Positions 48,458-58,260 of a DNA stretch of 64,000 nt are shown here, in pieces. The notes under the pieces were generated by a model. That model worked only from the letters and a program-made list of their open reading frames with translations, made no database searches and was not told where the DNA came from. Location: positions 1 to 64,000 of the forward strand of contig CACJQE010000008.1 in assembly GCA_902595465.1 (NCBI GenBank), written 5' to 3'. The stretch comes from an uncultured Pelagibacteraceae bacterium (GTDB taxonomy: Bacteria > Pseudomonadota > Alphaproteobacteria > Pelagibacterales > Pelagibacteraceae). Each line of letters opens with the position of its first letter. Position 1 is the first letter of the stretch. The position numbers were made by a program, and so were the translations under genes.

Positions 48458-49668
48458 GATATTTAAACAATAAATTTTTTATTGAAAGAAAAAACGTTGA
48501 AAGTCTGACAAAAAAATTTAATACACCTCTATACTGCTACTCTTATAAAAATTTAAGAGAAAATGTAGAGAATTTTAAAAAAGCTTTTAAAGAAATAAGA
48601 CCTTTAATTTGTTTTTCTGTAAAATCTAATTCAAATATTTCACTATTAAAAGAAATAAAAAAACTTGGCCTTGGGGCAGATGTAGTTTCAAAGGGTGAAT
48701 TATATGCATCGCTTAAAGCTGGTATTGATAAAAATAAGATAGTTTTCTCTGGAGTTGGTAAAACAAAAGATGAAATTGAGTACGCAATTAAGCAAAAAAT
48801 ATTATTAATAAATTCTGAGTCATTGAGTGAAGTTTTGGCGATTGAATCGGCTGCAAAAAAACTAAATAGAGTTGTTGATATAGGACTAAGATTAAATCCA
48901 GATACAGATGCTGAAACATTGAAACAAATTTCAACTGGTAAAAGTGAAAATAAATTTGGTGTAGATAAAAAGACTTTTGTAAAAATTATTAATTTGATGA
49001 AACAATCAAAATTTATAAATATTAAATGCTTAAGCGTTCATATCGGTAGTCAAATCTTAAACCACAAACCCTACGAAAAAATGCTAAATGTCCTTGATAA
49101 ACTTTTAAAAAATTTAGATTATAAATTTGAGATCATTGATTTAGGTGGTGGGATGGGGATAAACTATGATAATAAAACGAAAAAACTTAATTATACAAAA
49201 TATAAAAAATCAATAATTAAATTTAAAAATAAATACGATTGTAAAATAATTTTTGAACCTGGAAGATCCATAATTGGAAATGTTGGTATACTTGCATCTA
49301 AAGTAATTTATTTAAAACATAACAAAACAAAAACATTTGTAATATTAGATGCGGCAATGAATGATTTGATAAGACCAGCTTTGTATAATGCAAAACATAG
49401 GATAATTCCATCCCTAAGAAATATGTCACGATCAAAGAAAATATTAGAATTTGTAGGCCCAGTATGTGAAACAACTGATAAATTTTTAACTGAAAGAAAA
49501 TTTCAGAATGTAAAAGAAAATGATATTATGATTATTTGTGATACAGGTGCCTATGGTTATTCATTATCATCTAATTATAATCTTAGATTAAGACCTGCTG
49601 AAATTTTGATTAAAGGAAATAAAGTAAAGATTATAAGAAAAAGACAAAAAATAACAGATATTATCTAA
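48454..49668 (+). CDS. lysA: Diaminopimelate decarboxylase
   Basis: PLP enzyme making lysine from meso-diaminopimelate. The alanine-racemase-like barrel has PLP lysine Lys57 in CFSVKSNSN, then SVHIGSQI, DLGGGMGINY and EPGRSIIGN, and the C-terminal domain holds GPVCETTDKF and DTGAYGYSLSSNYN. The 404 residues are normal. ATGA overlap with the lipoprotein gene; plsC follows after 13 bases. Confidence 0.96.
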   Translation: MRYLNNKFFIERKNVESLTKKFNTPLYCYSYKNLRENVENFKKAFKEIRPLICFSVKSNSNISLLKEIKKLGLGADVVSKGELYASLKAGIDKNKIVFSGVGKTKDEIEYAIKQKILLINSESLSEVLAIESAAKKLNRVVDIGLRLNPDTDAETLKQISTGKSENKFGVDKKTFVKIINLMKQSKFINIKCLSVHIGSQILNHKPYEKMLNVLDKLLKNLDYKFEIIDLGGGMGINYDNKTKKLNYTKYKKSIIKFKNKYDCKIIFEPGRSIIGNVGILASKVIYLKHNKTKTFVILDAAMNDLIRPALYNAKHRIIPSLRNMSRSKKILEFVGPVCETTDKFLTERKFQNVKENDIMIICDTGAYGYSLSSNYNLRLRPAEILIKGNKVKIIRKRQKITDII

Positions 49669-49681
49669 CTTAAAACTTATA

Positions 49682-50380
49682 ATGAGAAATATCCTCTTTA
49701 AAAGTATATTTTTTTCTGGACTAATATTAATATGTATTATTTTTCTTCCATCTTTATTACTACCAAAGAAAATCACTCTTTTTGGAGGTAAACTTTTTGG
49801 ATACTGGTCCTCATTCTGTTTAAAAATTTTTTACTCAACCAGCATAGTAATAAAAGGTCAAGAAAACATAATTAATAACGAAAATTTCTTTATCGCATGC
49901 TCTCATCAATCAATGTTTGAAACTTTTTTTTTACAAACAATATTTAATTCACCGATTTTTATTCTTAAAAAAGAACTATTAAATATTCCAATATTTGGTT
50001 GGTATTTAAGAAAGATAAATTCTATTTCTGTGAATAGAAATAAAGTTTCTAAAGAAAACCTTAATTTTACTGAAAAAATTAAAGAAGTTATGGAAAAAAC
50101 AAAAAGACCTGTAATAATTTTTCCACAAGCTACTCGAGTTCTACCAGATGAAATAATTCCTTTTAAAAAGGGAGTTGGAAGAATTTACAAAGAATTAAAT
50201 GTAAAATGTCAACCTGTCGCTATTGACTCTGGAAGAGTATGGCCAAAAACCGGAAAGATGATCCCCAATAAAACGATTACTATTACTATTTTAAAACCAA
50301 TTAATACAGGTATCGAAGAAACAGAATTTGTAAAATTATTGCAAAAACAAATTTATTCAGAGCTTGGTATTGCTAACTAA
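49682..50380 (+). CDS. plsC: 1-acyl-sn-glycerol-3-phosphate acyltransferase (PlsC type)
   Basis: Membrane acyltransferase of phospholipid synthesis making phosphatidic acid. The 232 residues have an N-terminal hydrophobic segment (about 8-27) and the acyltransferase box CSHQSMFETFF, with His75 and a Glu (80) where the canonical H(x4)D motif has Asp. This HQS..E form is also known in other proteobacterial members. Block III appears as ATRVLPDEIIPFKKGVGRI. It ends overlapping the convergent dnaN by four bases. Confidence 0.9.
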   Translation: MRNILFKSIFFSGLILICIIFLPSLLLPKKITLFGGKLFGYWSSFCLKIFYSTSIVIKGQENIINNENFFIACSHQSMFETFFLQTIFNSPIFILKKELLNIPIFGWYLRKINSISVNRNKVSKENLNFTEKIKEVMEKTKRPVIIFPQATRVLPDEIIPFKKGVGRIYKELNVKCQPVAIDSGRVWPKTGKMIPNKTITITILKPINTGIEETEFVKLLQKQIYSELGIAN

Positions 50381-51489
50381 CCTTTCATAGGCATTACAAC
50401 ATAAATACTGTCAAAATCTGCAGGATCTTTTATTAAAGCTGGAGATCCAGTATCTTTCAAGTATATTTCAATGTTATCACCATTTAGTTGCGATGCTATA
50501 TCTAGCAAATATCTAGAATTAAAACTTATATCTAAATCTGACTCAAATTTTACAGATAGACTTTCTTTGCCATCACCACTATTAGTGTTATTGACAGATA
50601 AATCTAAATTATCTTTAGTCAAATTAAATTTTACACCATCTTTTTTATCTAGAGAAACTGATGCTACTCTATCAACGGAATTTAGAAAAGACTTTAGATC
50701 TATTTCAAGTTTTTTTTGATTCTCTCTAGGTATAACTTGAATATAATTAGGGAATTTTCCATCGATTAATTTTGATATCAAAATACTATTATTAATTTCA
50801 AATTTAATTTTAGATTTAATATTTGAAACTTTAACCTCTCCATCATAATCTTCTAAAAGAGAACATAATTGAAATATAGTTTTTTTTGGAAGTATTATTG
50901 GTTCAAATTCAATTTTGTTTTTTAATCTTATTTTTGAGATAGACATTCTATGGCTATCTGTTGCGGCTGCAGTTAAAAAATTTTTATCGTCTGTTTGGGT
51001 CTGATGGAAAAAAATACCACTAAGATAATGCCTTGTTTCATCATTTGAAATCGAAAATTTACATTTGTTTAAAAGTTTTAATAAATCTTTTGAATTTATA
51101 ATAAATTCATTTTCATTGAAATTTTCATCTGTAATTGGAAATTCAGAAGCATTAATTGAATTTAAATTGAAAAGAGATTTATTTGATTCTAATTGTAATT
51201 TACTTTCTCCAGTGTTTTCAAAATTTATCTGACTACCAGAAGGTATTTTTCTTACAATATCAAACATAATTGATGAAGAAGTAGTTGTTTTGCCTTCATC
51301 AAAAATTTTAATATTTGAAATTTCATTTACAAATATTAAATCTAAATCTGTTGCTGTAATTTTTAACTTTGAATTTGCAGCCTCTATCAAAATATTTGAA
51401 AGAATAGGTAAAGTGCTTCTTTTTTCTATTACACCCTGACAGTAACCTAAAGATTTTTGCAAATCCTGTTGATTAACACTAAATTTCAT
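50377..51489 (-). CDS. dnaN: DNA polymerase III beta subunit (sliding clamp)
   Basis: Ring-shaped processivity clamp. The 370 residues show MKFSVNQQDLQKSLGYCQGVIEKRSTLPIL, the family start (here given in part), GIFFHQ...AAATDSHRMS in the middle domain and a C-terminal VVMPMKG, near the canonical MPMRL end. It is downstream of dnaA, overlapping it by 11 bases, so dnaA-dnaN form one operon in the common order. recF and gyrB do not follow; gyrB is about 46 kb away. Confidence 0.96.
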   Translation of the reverse strand: MKFSVNQQDLQKSLGYCQGVIEKRSTLPILSNILIEAANSKLKITATDLDLIFVNEISNIKIFDEGKTTTSSSIMFDIVRKIPSGSQINFENTGESKLQLESNKSLFNLNSINASEFPITDENFNENEFIINSKDLLKLLNKCKFSISNDETRHYLSGIFFHQTQTDDKNFLTAAATDSHRMSISKIRLKNKIEFEPIILPKKTIFQLCSLLEDYDGEVKVSNIKSKIKFEINNSILISKLIDGKFPNYIQVIPRENQKKLEIDLKSFLNSVDRVASVSLDKKDGVKFNLTKDNLDLSVNNTNSGDGKESLSVKFESDLDISFNSRYLLDIASQLNGDNIEIYLKDTGSPALIKDPADFDSIYVVMPMKG

Positions 51490-52888
51490 TTTCTTGTTTG
51501 TATAATATTTTGTTCTTTAGGCTATCAATGCTTAAATTTAATTCATTATCTTCTTTTCTTAATTTTTCTATAGTTTTAACTGAATGAATAACGGTTGTGT
51601 GATCTCTATTAGCAAATGATCGACCTATCTCTGGTAACGATTTAGATGTTAGCATTTTTGCTAAATAAATAGCAGTTTGTCTTGGCCTAACAAGATATCT
51701 TGACCTTCTTGGTGACAACATTTCGTTTTTGCTTATTTTAAAATATTTACATACTATTGTTTGAATATTATCTATATCAACTTTATTTTCGGTTAAATTT
51801 AATAGATCTTTTAATATTACTTTTACCTCTGACATTGAAGGTGTTTTTCCATAAATTCTTGAGAATGACACTACTCTATTAAATGCGCCCACAAGCTCCC
51901 TGATACTAGTATTAACTTCAGAACTAATAAATTTTATGATCTCGTCACTGATCTTATTATTGTTTGGATCATGAATTACAAGATCTTCATTTTTAGATTT
52001 TATTATATTGTATCTTAATTCAAAATCAGCATTTTGGATATCAACTACTAGTCCTCCTGAAAATCTAGATTTAATTCTTTCTTGTATTCTAGTTAATTTG
52101 TTTGGTGGTCTATCTGCTGATACAATAATTTGAGATCCTTTCTCTAGCAAAACATTAAATGTGTGAAAAAACTCTTCTTGCATAGCTTCTTTTCCATTCA
52201 TAAATTGAATATCATCAATCAAAAATATGTCAGTATTTCTAAAATACTCTTTAAACTTTACCATTTCATTGGATTTTATCGATTTTACAAATTGATACAT
52301 AAATCTTTCAGCTGAGATAAACATTACTTTATTTTTTTCTTTCAAACTTAAACCAATTGCATTTAATAAATGTGTCTTACCCATTCCAACTCCTCCATAA
52401 ATATATAGGGGGTTATAGTGAGCTATTTGCTCTGAGACTTTTTTTGCAGCTTCAAAAGCTAGTTTATTAGTTTTCCCTAACAAGAAATTCTCAAAGTTTT
52501 TATTTGGATCTATTCGATTATATTGAAGATATGAGTCTTTAATAAATGAAACCTTTTCATTAGTAGATGAATTGTCTTGTTTTATTTCATCACTATTTTT
52601 GTTCTTTATATTCTCGTTAATCACAAATTCTATTCTGGAAATATCTTTTTTATATAATTTAATTATTTGTAATATTTGATCTAAATATCTTGAGGTTATC
52701 CAGTCTCTAATAAATCTTGTCGAAACGGATAATAAAACGTAGTTTTTAAACTCATCAGCTAAATCAATTTTTTTTAACCAACTATCATAAATCTCAGAAC
52801 CAAACTTATTTTTCATTTCATTTTGTAATAATTTCCAATCAATCTTATTAATATTTTCTGATTTAATGTTAGTGAGATTATTTTTCAT
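51479..52888 (-). CDS. dnaA: Chromosomal replication initiator DnaA
   Basis: Binds DnaA boxes and opens the origin. The 469 residues include the N-terminal DnaB-interaction domain (about 18-85, WKLLQNEMKNKFGSEIYDSW), a polar linker, the AAA+ domain with Walker A GGVGMGKTHLLNA and Walker B LIDDIQ, and the C-terminal helix-turn-helix with RPRQTAIYLAK and SFANRDHTTVIHS signature. It begins 243 bases downstream of rpsT and overlaps dnaN. A tiny 11-codon frame ends just after its ATG, but I attach no meaning to it. Confidence 0.97.
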   Translation of the reverse strand: MKNNLTNIKSENINKIDWKLLQNEMKNKFGSEIYDSWLKKIDLADEFKNYVLLSVSTRFIRDWITSRYLDQILQIIKLYKKDISRIEFVINENIKNKNSDEIKQDNSSTNEKVSFIKDSYLQYNRIDPNKNFENFLLGKTNKLAFEAAKKVSEQIAHYNPLYIYGGVGMGKTHLLNAIGLSLKEKNKVMFISAERFMYQFVKSIKSNEMVKFKEYFRNTDIFLIDDIQFMNGKEAMQEEFFHTFNVLLEKGSQIIVSADRPPNKLTRIQERIKSRFSGGLVVDIQNADFELRYNIIKSKNEDLVIHDPNNNKISDEIIKFISSEVNTSIRELVGAFNRVVSFSRIYGKTPSMSEVKVILKDLLNLTENKVDIDNIQTIVCKYFKISKNEMLSPRRSRYLVRPRQTAIYLAKMLTSKSLPEIGRSFANRDHTTVIHSVKTIEKLRKEDNELNLSIDSLKNKILYKQENEI

Positions 52889-53131
52889 GAGAGTCTGTTA
52901 AACTCCTATTCATAATCCAATGCAATAAATTTATTTTTATTTTAAAAAAAAAATAAAATTTACAATTGTATAAATTAATAATTGAATCTCTTTTTAGATG
53001 CTTAAAATTAGTAATCTAAAATTTACTTTTTTTATTTTTTTTTATCTTGGGACTAAAAGATTAAAAGATTCTTTTTTTAATTGAAAAAATAATCTCTAGG
53101 GTTGTAATTTCTTTAAGTAAACTAAAAGTTG
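52889..53131. other. AT-rich intergenic region between rpsT and dnaA, possible origin or dnaA promoter zone
   Basis: At 243 bases this is the longest gene-free stretch in the window. It is strongly A/T-rich with long A and T tracts, a short direct repeat (AAAAGATTAAAAGATTC around 53057-53071) and a perfect palindrome TACAATTGTA near 52962. I found no convincing 9-mer TTATCCACA DnaA box on either strand. It presumably contains the dnaA promoter; whether it is part of the origin cannot be decided. Confidence 0.3.
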
Positions 53132-53392
53132 TTATAAGGAATTTATTTTTTTTGTTATTCTAGAAATATTTCTTGACGCGTTTTGCTTTTTTATCACTCC
53201 TGTCTTTGCTATTTTCATCAATTCAGAGTTTAATTCTGGCAAGAAAGCTAAGGCTTCTTTTTTGTCCTTTTTATTAAGAATTAAATTCATTTTTTTTATT
53301 GCAGATCTAAACCTGCTTTTTCTAGACTTATTTACCCTTGTTTGACGTGATATACGTCTTATTCGTTTAATAGCTGATTTAGTGTTTGCCAT
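53132..53392 (-). CDS. rpsT: 30S ribosomal protein S20
   Basis: Primary 16S rRNA-binding protein of 86 residues, Lys/Arg-rich: MANTKSAIKRIRRISRQTRVNKSRKSRFRS, shown here only by its start ANTKSAIKRIR and the end GVIKKQNASRNISRITKKI, both S20 signatures. It stands between mutM and dnaA on the minus strand, an arrangement often seen in alphaproteobacteria. Confidence 0.96.
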   Translation of the reverse strand: MANTKSAIKRIRRISRQTRVNKSRKSRFRSAIKKMNLILNKKDKKEALAFLPELNSELMKIAKTGVIKKQNASRNISRITKKINSL

Positions 53393-53441
53393 AAGCGCGA
53401 TTGTATATAACGAGAAATTTATACGGTCAATATAATAATTT

Positions 53442-54305
53442 TTATTTTTGACAAATATTACAAAAAAATGTCGATCTATTAGTGATAAATTTTTTTTTTA
53501 TTGTACCTTTGCATCCAGATGAAAGACAACTCTTATTTTCTCTGTTGTATACTTTAAAGTTATCTTGAAAAGATCCATTTTTACCAACTACATTTTTAAA
53601 ATCTCTAATACTAGACCCTCCTTTTTTTATAGCTAAATTTAAAATTTTTCTTGAATATTTAATAATATTAATACAATCATTTTCACTTAAAGATTTTGCT
53701 TTTTTTTTTGGGTTTATTTTAGAGCTGAATAAAATTTCACTTGCATAAATATTCCCCAAACCTGAAACAAACTTTTGATCTAAGAGAAAATTTTTTATAT
53801 TCTTTTTTTTTTTATAAAAATATTTTTTTAAGTATTTGAGATTAAATTTTGATGAAAAAGGCTCAGGACCATAGTTATTTATAAAATTTTCTAAATTATT
53901 CTTATTTTCAAATAATTTGAAATAACCAAATCTTCTGGGATCATTATATATAATTTTTATGTTATCAAATTCCAAAAACACATGGTTATGTTTTTTTGGC
54001 AAATAAGGACTATGATAAAAACTTGCATTTGTTTTTTGATTTAAAATATTTTTTCTTAAGAGATGTATAGTGCCAGACATTCCAAGATGAATTAAGCAAA
54101 ATTTTTCATCATTTAAAACTAGAATGATATATTTTGAAAACCTCTTAACTTTTTTTATTGATTTTGATTGAAGTCTTGTTTCAAAACCTTTTTTTATTTT
54201 GTACCTTAAATTCCTATTCTTTATACTTACTTTTTTTATTTTTTTTCCTGTTATTGTTCTACTTAGTGACTCTTTAACAACTTCTACTTCTGGCAATTCT
54301 GGCAT
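53442..54305 (-). CDS. mutM: Formamidopyrimidine-DNA glycosylase (Fpg/MutM)
   Basis: Base-excision repair enzyme removing 8-oxoguanine and formamidopyrimidines, with AP-lyase activity. The start PELPEVEVVKESLSR gives catalytic Pro2 and Glu3 after Met removal. The helix-two-turn-helix region is LLDQKFVSGLGNIYASEILF, and the C-terminal zinc finger has CLSSGCKGTI...TFFCNICQ with four cysteines. The 287 residues are normal. Divergent from ubiE across 32 bases. Confidence 0.96.
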   Translation of the reverse strand: MPELPEVEVVKESLSRTITGKKIKKVSIKNRNLRYKIKKGFETRLQSKSIKKVKRFSKYIILVLNDEKFCLIHLGMSGTIHLLRKNILNQKTNASFYHSPYLPKKHNHVFLEFDNIKIIYNDPRRFGYFKLFENKNNLENFINNYGPEPFSSKFNLKYLKKYFYKKKKNIKNFLLDQKFVSGLGNIYASEILFSSKINPKKKAKSLSENDCINIIKYSRKILNLAIKKGGSSIRDFKNVVGKNGSFQDNFKVYNRENKSCLSSGCKGTIKKKFITNRSTFFCNICQK

Positions 54306-54337
54306 TTATTATTATATTAATTAATATTATTTATTTT

Positions 54338-55045
54338 ATGCAACAATATCTTCAAAATAAAAAAGGTCTAGTCCAAGGTGTGTTTGATAAAGTTTATGAT
54401 AAATACGACATCATGAATGATTTGATGTCACTTGGAGTTCATAGAATCTGGAAAAGAAATTTAATAAATTGGATGAACCCAGGTAAAAATAAAATTCTAG
54501 CAGATGTTGCATGTGGCACAGGTGATATAGCAAAACTTTTTATCGATAATAGTTCAAATAAAAATATAGAATTATTTTGTATTGATCCCAATGAAGGAAT
54601 GATAAAAAAGGGAAAAAATAGACTATCAAATTACAAAAATATCAAGTGGATTAAGGGGTCGGCAGAAAAATTGCCTTTAAAATCTAATTCATGTGACTAT
54701 TACACAATCAGTTTTGGTTTAAGAAATACAAAAAATATTGATAAATCCTTAAGTGAAGCGTACAGAGTTTTAAAGTCAGGAGGTAGATTTTTTTGTTTAG
54801 AATTTTCAAAAATTCAAAATTTAAACTTAGATTTAGTCTATAAAAGATACTCTAAATTAATTCCAGAAATAGGAAAATTTGTGGTTGGTGAAAAAGAGCC
54901 TTATGAATATCTAATAAAAAGTATCCAAGAATTTGTTAATCAAGAGGAATTAAAGAGTTTAATGGAGAAAAATAATTTTATTAAATGTGAGTATAGAAAC
55001 TTTTCTGGTGGAATAGTAGCTATTCATTCGGGTTGGAAAATATGA
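54338..55045 (+). CDS. ubiE: Ubiquinone biosynthesis C-methyltransferase UbiE
   Basis: S-adenosylmethionine-dependent methyltransferase of the quinone ring. The 235 residues begin FDKVYDKYDIMNDLMSLGVHR, the UbiE/COQ5 motif, then SAM site ADVACGTGDIAKL (about 55-67), and end with the family motif GGIVAIHSGWKI. Stop overlaps the ubiB ATG (ATGA). First gene of a plus-strand unit that continues to the SH3 protein gene. Confidence 0.96.
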   Translation: MQQYLQNKKGLVQGVFDKVYDKYDIMNDLMSLGVHRIWKRNLINWMNPGKNKILADVACGTGDIAKLFIDNSSNKNIELFCIDPNEGMIKKGKNRLSNYKNIKWIKGSAEKLPLKSNSCDYYTISFGLRNTKNIDKSLSEAYRVLKSGGRFFCLEFSKIQNLNLDLVYKRYSKLIPEIGKFVVGEKEPYEYLIKSIQEFVNQEELKSLMEKNNFIKCEYRNFSGGIVAIHSGWKI

Positions 55046-56610
55046 TTAAAAAATTATACATACTTTTTAAGCTTGGAAGGAAATTAGCAAAATCTGACGC
55101 TTTAAGTATATTCACAAAGTTTCATAATCCACCGATTGGAATAAAAATTTTATTCTATTTGTTGTCTTTATCATTTTCAAAAAAAGATAATTCTTTTGTA
55201 AATGAAACCGAAGGTGAAAGATTATCAAACTCCTTGCAATCTATGGGCACAACATTCATTAAATTAGGTCAATTTCTAGCAACTAGACCAGATATAATTG
55301 GAGAAAAATTATCAAAGCAACTAGAGAGTTTACAAGATCGTTTGCCTCCCTTTGAATTATCTAAAGCTAAAGAAATAATCAAAAAAGATCTAGGGGAAGA
55401 TAATTTTAACTCAATTATAAATTTATCTGGACCAGTAGCAGCTGCATCTATAGCTCAAGTTCATAAAGCGCAAATAAATGATAATGGCACAATTAAAGAT
55501 GTAGCTATAAAAATTTTACGACCAAATATAAAAAAAATATTCAACGAAGAAATTGATGCTTTGATGCTTTTTGCTTTTTTAACTGAGTCAATTATCAAAA
55601 AGACAAAAAGACTTAAATTAGTTGAGGTTGTTTATTTGCTGAAAGAAATAACCAATTTAGAAATGGATTTAAGATTTGAAGCCGCTGCAGCTAATGAGTA
55701 TTCTGAAAACACTAAGAATGACATTGGATTTCAAGTTCCTAGAATTTATTGGAATTTTACAAGTGAAAATGTAATGACTTTAGACTGGGTTGAAGGTGTC
55801 TCTATAAGAGAATCAGAAGAGTTAGAAAAAAGAAATATAGATACCAAAAAAATTGCAACAGATATTATTCAACATTTTCTAAGACATGCTGTCAGAGATG
55901 GTTTTTTTCATGCAGATATGCATCAAGGTAACATTTTTATAAACAATAGTGGTCAAATAGTTCCTATCGATTTTGGTATAATGGGAAGGCTCGATGATTT
56001 GAGTAAAAAATTTCTTGCTGAGATTTTATATGGATTTATTAAACGAGATTATAAAAAAGTGGCTGAAGTTCATTTGGCTGCAGGGTTAGTTCCAAAAGAA
56101 GTGCCTGTTGATGATCTCGCCCAAGCACTAAGATCAATAGGAGAGCCAATATTTGGTCAGTCAATTAAAGATATATCTGGCGGTAAACTACTCAAACAAC
56201 TTTTTGATGTGACAGAAAAATTTAATATGCAAACTCAACCACAGTTGCTCATGCTACAGAAAACCATGGTAGTAGTTGAAGGAGTTGCAAGAAGATTAAA
56301 TCCAGAGACAAACATTTGGGAAACGTCAAGACCTGTTCTTGAAAAATGGCTTAAAGAAACAAAAGATCCTATAACAACATTAAATGAAACTCTAAAAAAT
56401 TCTGCAGAAGTTATAAAAAGATTACCAGAAATGCCGCAAATAATGGATAAAGCAAACCAAGCATTAACATTTCTTGCAAGTGGACAAATTCCACAAAATA
56501 CTAATACGTATAATGATCTAAATACAAAAAAAAATGAAATGGTAGCTTTCAGAAATCAATCAATCATTGGTTTATTATTACTTGTAATTTTAGGATTAGT
56601 AGTATTTTAA
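55042..56610 (+). CDS. ubiB: UbiB/ADCK-family atypical kinase for ubiquinone biosynthesis
   Basis: ABC1-type ATPase that supports ubiquinone synthesis, perhaps by extracting lipid intermediates from the membrane. The 522 residues carry the KxGQ motif TFIKLGQFLATRPD, the Ala-rich loop PVAAASIAQVHKA, and FFHADMHQGNIFI with IDFGIMGRL for metal/ATP binding. A C-terminal helix (SIIGLLLLVILGLVVF) anchors it. I start at ATG 55042 in an ATGA overlap with ubiE, not at TTG 55033. Confidence 0.95.
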   Translation: MIKKLYILFKLGRKLAKSDALSIFTKFHNPPIGIKILFYLLSLSFSKKDNSFVNETEGERLSNSLQSMGTTFIKLGQFLATRPDIIGEKLSKQLESLQDRLPPFELSKAKEIIKKDLGEDNFNSIINLSGPVAAASIAQVHKAQINDNGTIKDVAIKILRPNIKKIFNEEIDALMLFAFLTESIIKKTKRLKLVEVVYLLKEITNLEMDLRFEAAAANEYSENTKNDIGFQVPRIYWNFTSENVMTLDWVEGVSIRESEELEKRNIDTKKIATDIIQHFLRHAVRDGFFHADMHQGNIFINNSGQIVPIDFGIMGRLDDLSKKFLAEILYGFIKRDYKKVAEVHLAAGLVPKEVPVDDLAQALRSIGEPIFGQSIKDISGGKLLKQLFDVTEKFNMQTQPQLLMLQKTMVVVEGVARRLNPETNIWETSRPVLEKWLKETKDPITTLNETLKNSAEVIKRLPEMPQIMDKANQALTFLASGQIPQNTNTYNDLNTKKNEMVAFRNQSIIGLLLLVILGLVVF

Positions 56611-56618
56611 TCTCGACG

Positions 56619-57818
56619 ATGAATTATTTTGAGAATAAAAAAATACTGTTAATTATATGTGGTGGAATTTCTGCTTACAAAAGTCTTGAGTTAATAAGAT
56701 TATTCAAGAAAAATGGTGCTCGTGTAAAAACTATATTAACAAAAAATGCAAAAGAGTTTGTAACTCCACTATCTGTTTCGTCTCTTTCCCAAGAAAAAGT
56801 TTATGACGATATATTTAGTGCAGAAAACGAAGCTGAGATGGACCACATATCTTTATCAAGATGGGCTGATGCAGTATTAGTTGCACCAATTACAGCTAAT
56901 ACCATATCGAAAGTAGCCTCAGGAAATGCAGAAGATTTGGCGTCTACTGTTTTATTAGCTTCTAATAAACAAATATTTTTAGCACCGGCAATGAATGTAA
57001 GAATGTGGGAGCATCCTTCTACTAAAGAAAACATATTAAAATTAAAAAGCTTTGGATACAAAATTATTGGGCCAGAGATAGGAGATATGGCATGTGGTGA
57101 ATACGGTGAAGGAAAAATGACAGAACCAAATGAAATAGTCAATACGCTTAAAAATTATTTTTCTAATTTAGATAAAAATAAAAAATTAAAAGCTTTAGTT
57201 ACTGCAGGACCAACTAATGAATATATTGATCCTGTAAGATTTATTACAAATAAATCCAGTGGCAAACAAGGATATGAAATAGCCAAATGTCTTAGAGACA
57301 ATGGATTTGATACGACACTTATTTCTGGAAAGACAAGCATTAAACCTTTGGACGGTGTTAATTTTGTAAGTGTTGAAACGGCTGAAGAGATGTTCAAAGA
57401 AAGTTTAAATAATCTACCAACAGATGTAGCTATTTTTTCTGCAGCTGTTTCTGATTTTAAAGTGAAAAATTATAAAAGTACAAAGATTAAAAAGAATGAA
57501 GAATTTAACTTAGAGCTAGAAAAAAATATTGATATTTTAAATCATATATCTAATCACAATTCATTAAGACCAAAAATAACAATTGGTTTTGCAGCAGAAA
57601 CAAACAATCTCTCGACAAATGCAAAAGAGAAGTTGAATGAAAAAAATTGTGACTGGGTAATTGCAAATGATGTCTCAGATCAAACTATAGGATTTGGATC
57701 AGATTTTAATAAGATTTCTATATTTTACAAAGATAAAACTGAAGAAAATTTTGAAAAGATGAGTAAATCATTGGTAGCTGAGGAAATAGTCAAAAGAATA
57801 ATTCAACAGATTAATTAA
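56619..57818 (+). CDS. coaBC: Bifunctional phosphopantothenoylcysteine decarboxylase/synthetase
   Basis: Two consecutive steps of coenzyme A synthesis. The CoaC flavoprotein half has His76 in MDHISLSRWADA, PAMNVRMWEHP and the cysteine loop ACGEYGEGKM; the CoaB half begins with VTAGPTNEYIDPVRFITNKS and uses CTP. The 399 residues are typical. It lies eight bases after ubiB and four before dut in the conserved alphaproteobacterial order. Confidence 0.96.
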   Translation: MNYFENKKILLIICGGISAYKSLELIRLFKKNGARVKTILTKNAKEFVTPLSVSSLSQEKVYDDIFSAENEAEMDHISLSRWADAVLVAPITANTISKVASGNAEDLASTVLLASNKQIFLAPAMNVRMWEHPSTKENILKLKSFGYKIIGPEIGDMACGEYGEGKMTEPNEIVNTLKNYFSNLDKNKKLKALVTAGPTNEYIDPVRFITNKSSGKQGYEIAKCLRDNGFDTTLISGKTSIKPLDGVNFVSVETAEEMFKESLNNLPTDVAIFSAAVSDFKVKNYKSTKIKKNEEFNLELEKNIDILNHISNHNSLRPKITIGFAAETNNLSTNAKEKLNEKNCDWVIANDVSDQTIGFGSDFNKISIFYKDKTEENFEKMSKSLVAEEIVKRIIQQIN

Positions 57819-57822
57819 CTTA

Positions 57823-58260
57823 ATGGTGAAAGTCTTAATTAAAAAACTAGACAAGAAAGTTAAACTGCCAGAATATAAAACAACAGGATCATCTGGACTA
57901 GATTTGACTGCATTCATTGAAAAGAAAATAGTAATTAAACCGGGCGAAAACGCTTTAGTGCCAACAGGTATATCCATTGCAATACCTGAGGATACCGAAG
58001 TTCAGATCAGGCCACGATCAGGTTTAGCAGCTAAAAATAATATAAGTGTATTAAATACTCCTGGAACAATTGATAGTGACTATAGAGGAGAAATAAAAGT
58101 AATTTTATTTAATCATGGAGATAAAGACTTTACAGTAAATAACGATGATAGAATTGCTCAAATGATACTAATGCCAATTCTAAAAGTAGATTTTGAAACT
58201 GCAGAAACTTTGCCTGAGACAATTAGAGGTTCGGGTGGATTTGGATCAACGGGTAAGTGA
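57823..58260 (+). CDS. dut: Deoxyuridine 5'-triphosphate nucleotidohydrolase
   Basis: Hydrolyses dUTP to dUMP and pyrophosphate, keeping uracil out of DNA and feeding dTMP synthesis. All five trimer motifs are present in 145 residues: SGLDLTAFI, RPRSGLAAKN, GTIDSDYRGEI, RIAQMIL and the flexible tail RGSGGFGSTG. The stop overlaps the GTG start of the next gene by four bases. Confidence 0.97.
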   Translation: MVKVLIKKLDKKVKLPEYKTTGSSGLDLTAFIEKKIVIKPGENALVPTGISIAIPEDTEVQIRPRSGLAAKNNISVLNTPGTIDSDYRGEIKVILFNHGDKDFTVNNDDRIAQMILMPILKVDFETAETLPETIRGSGGFGSTGK

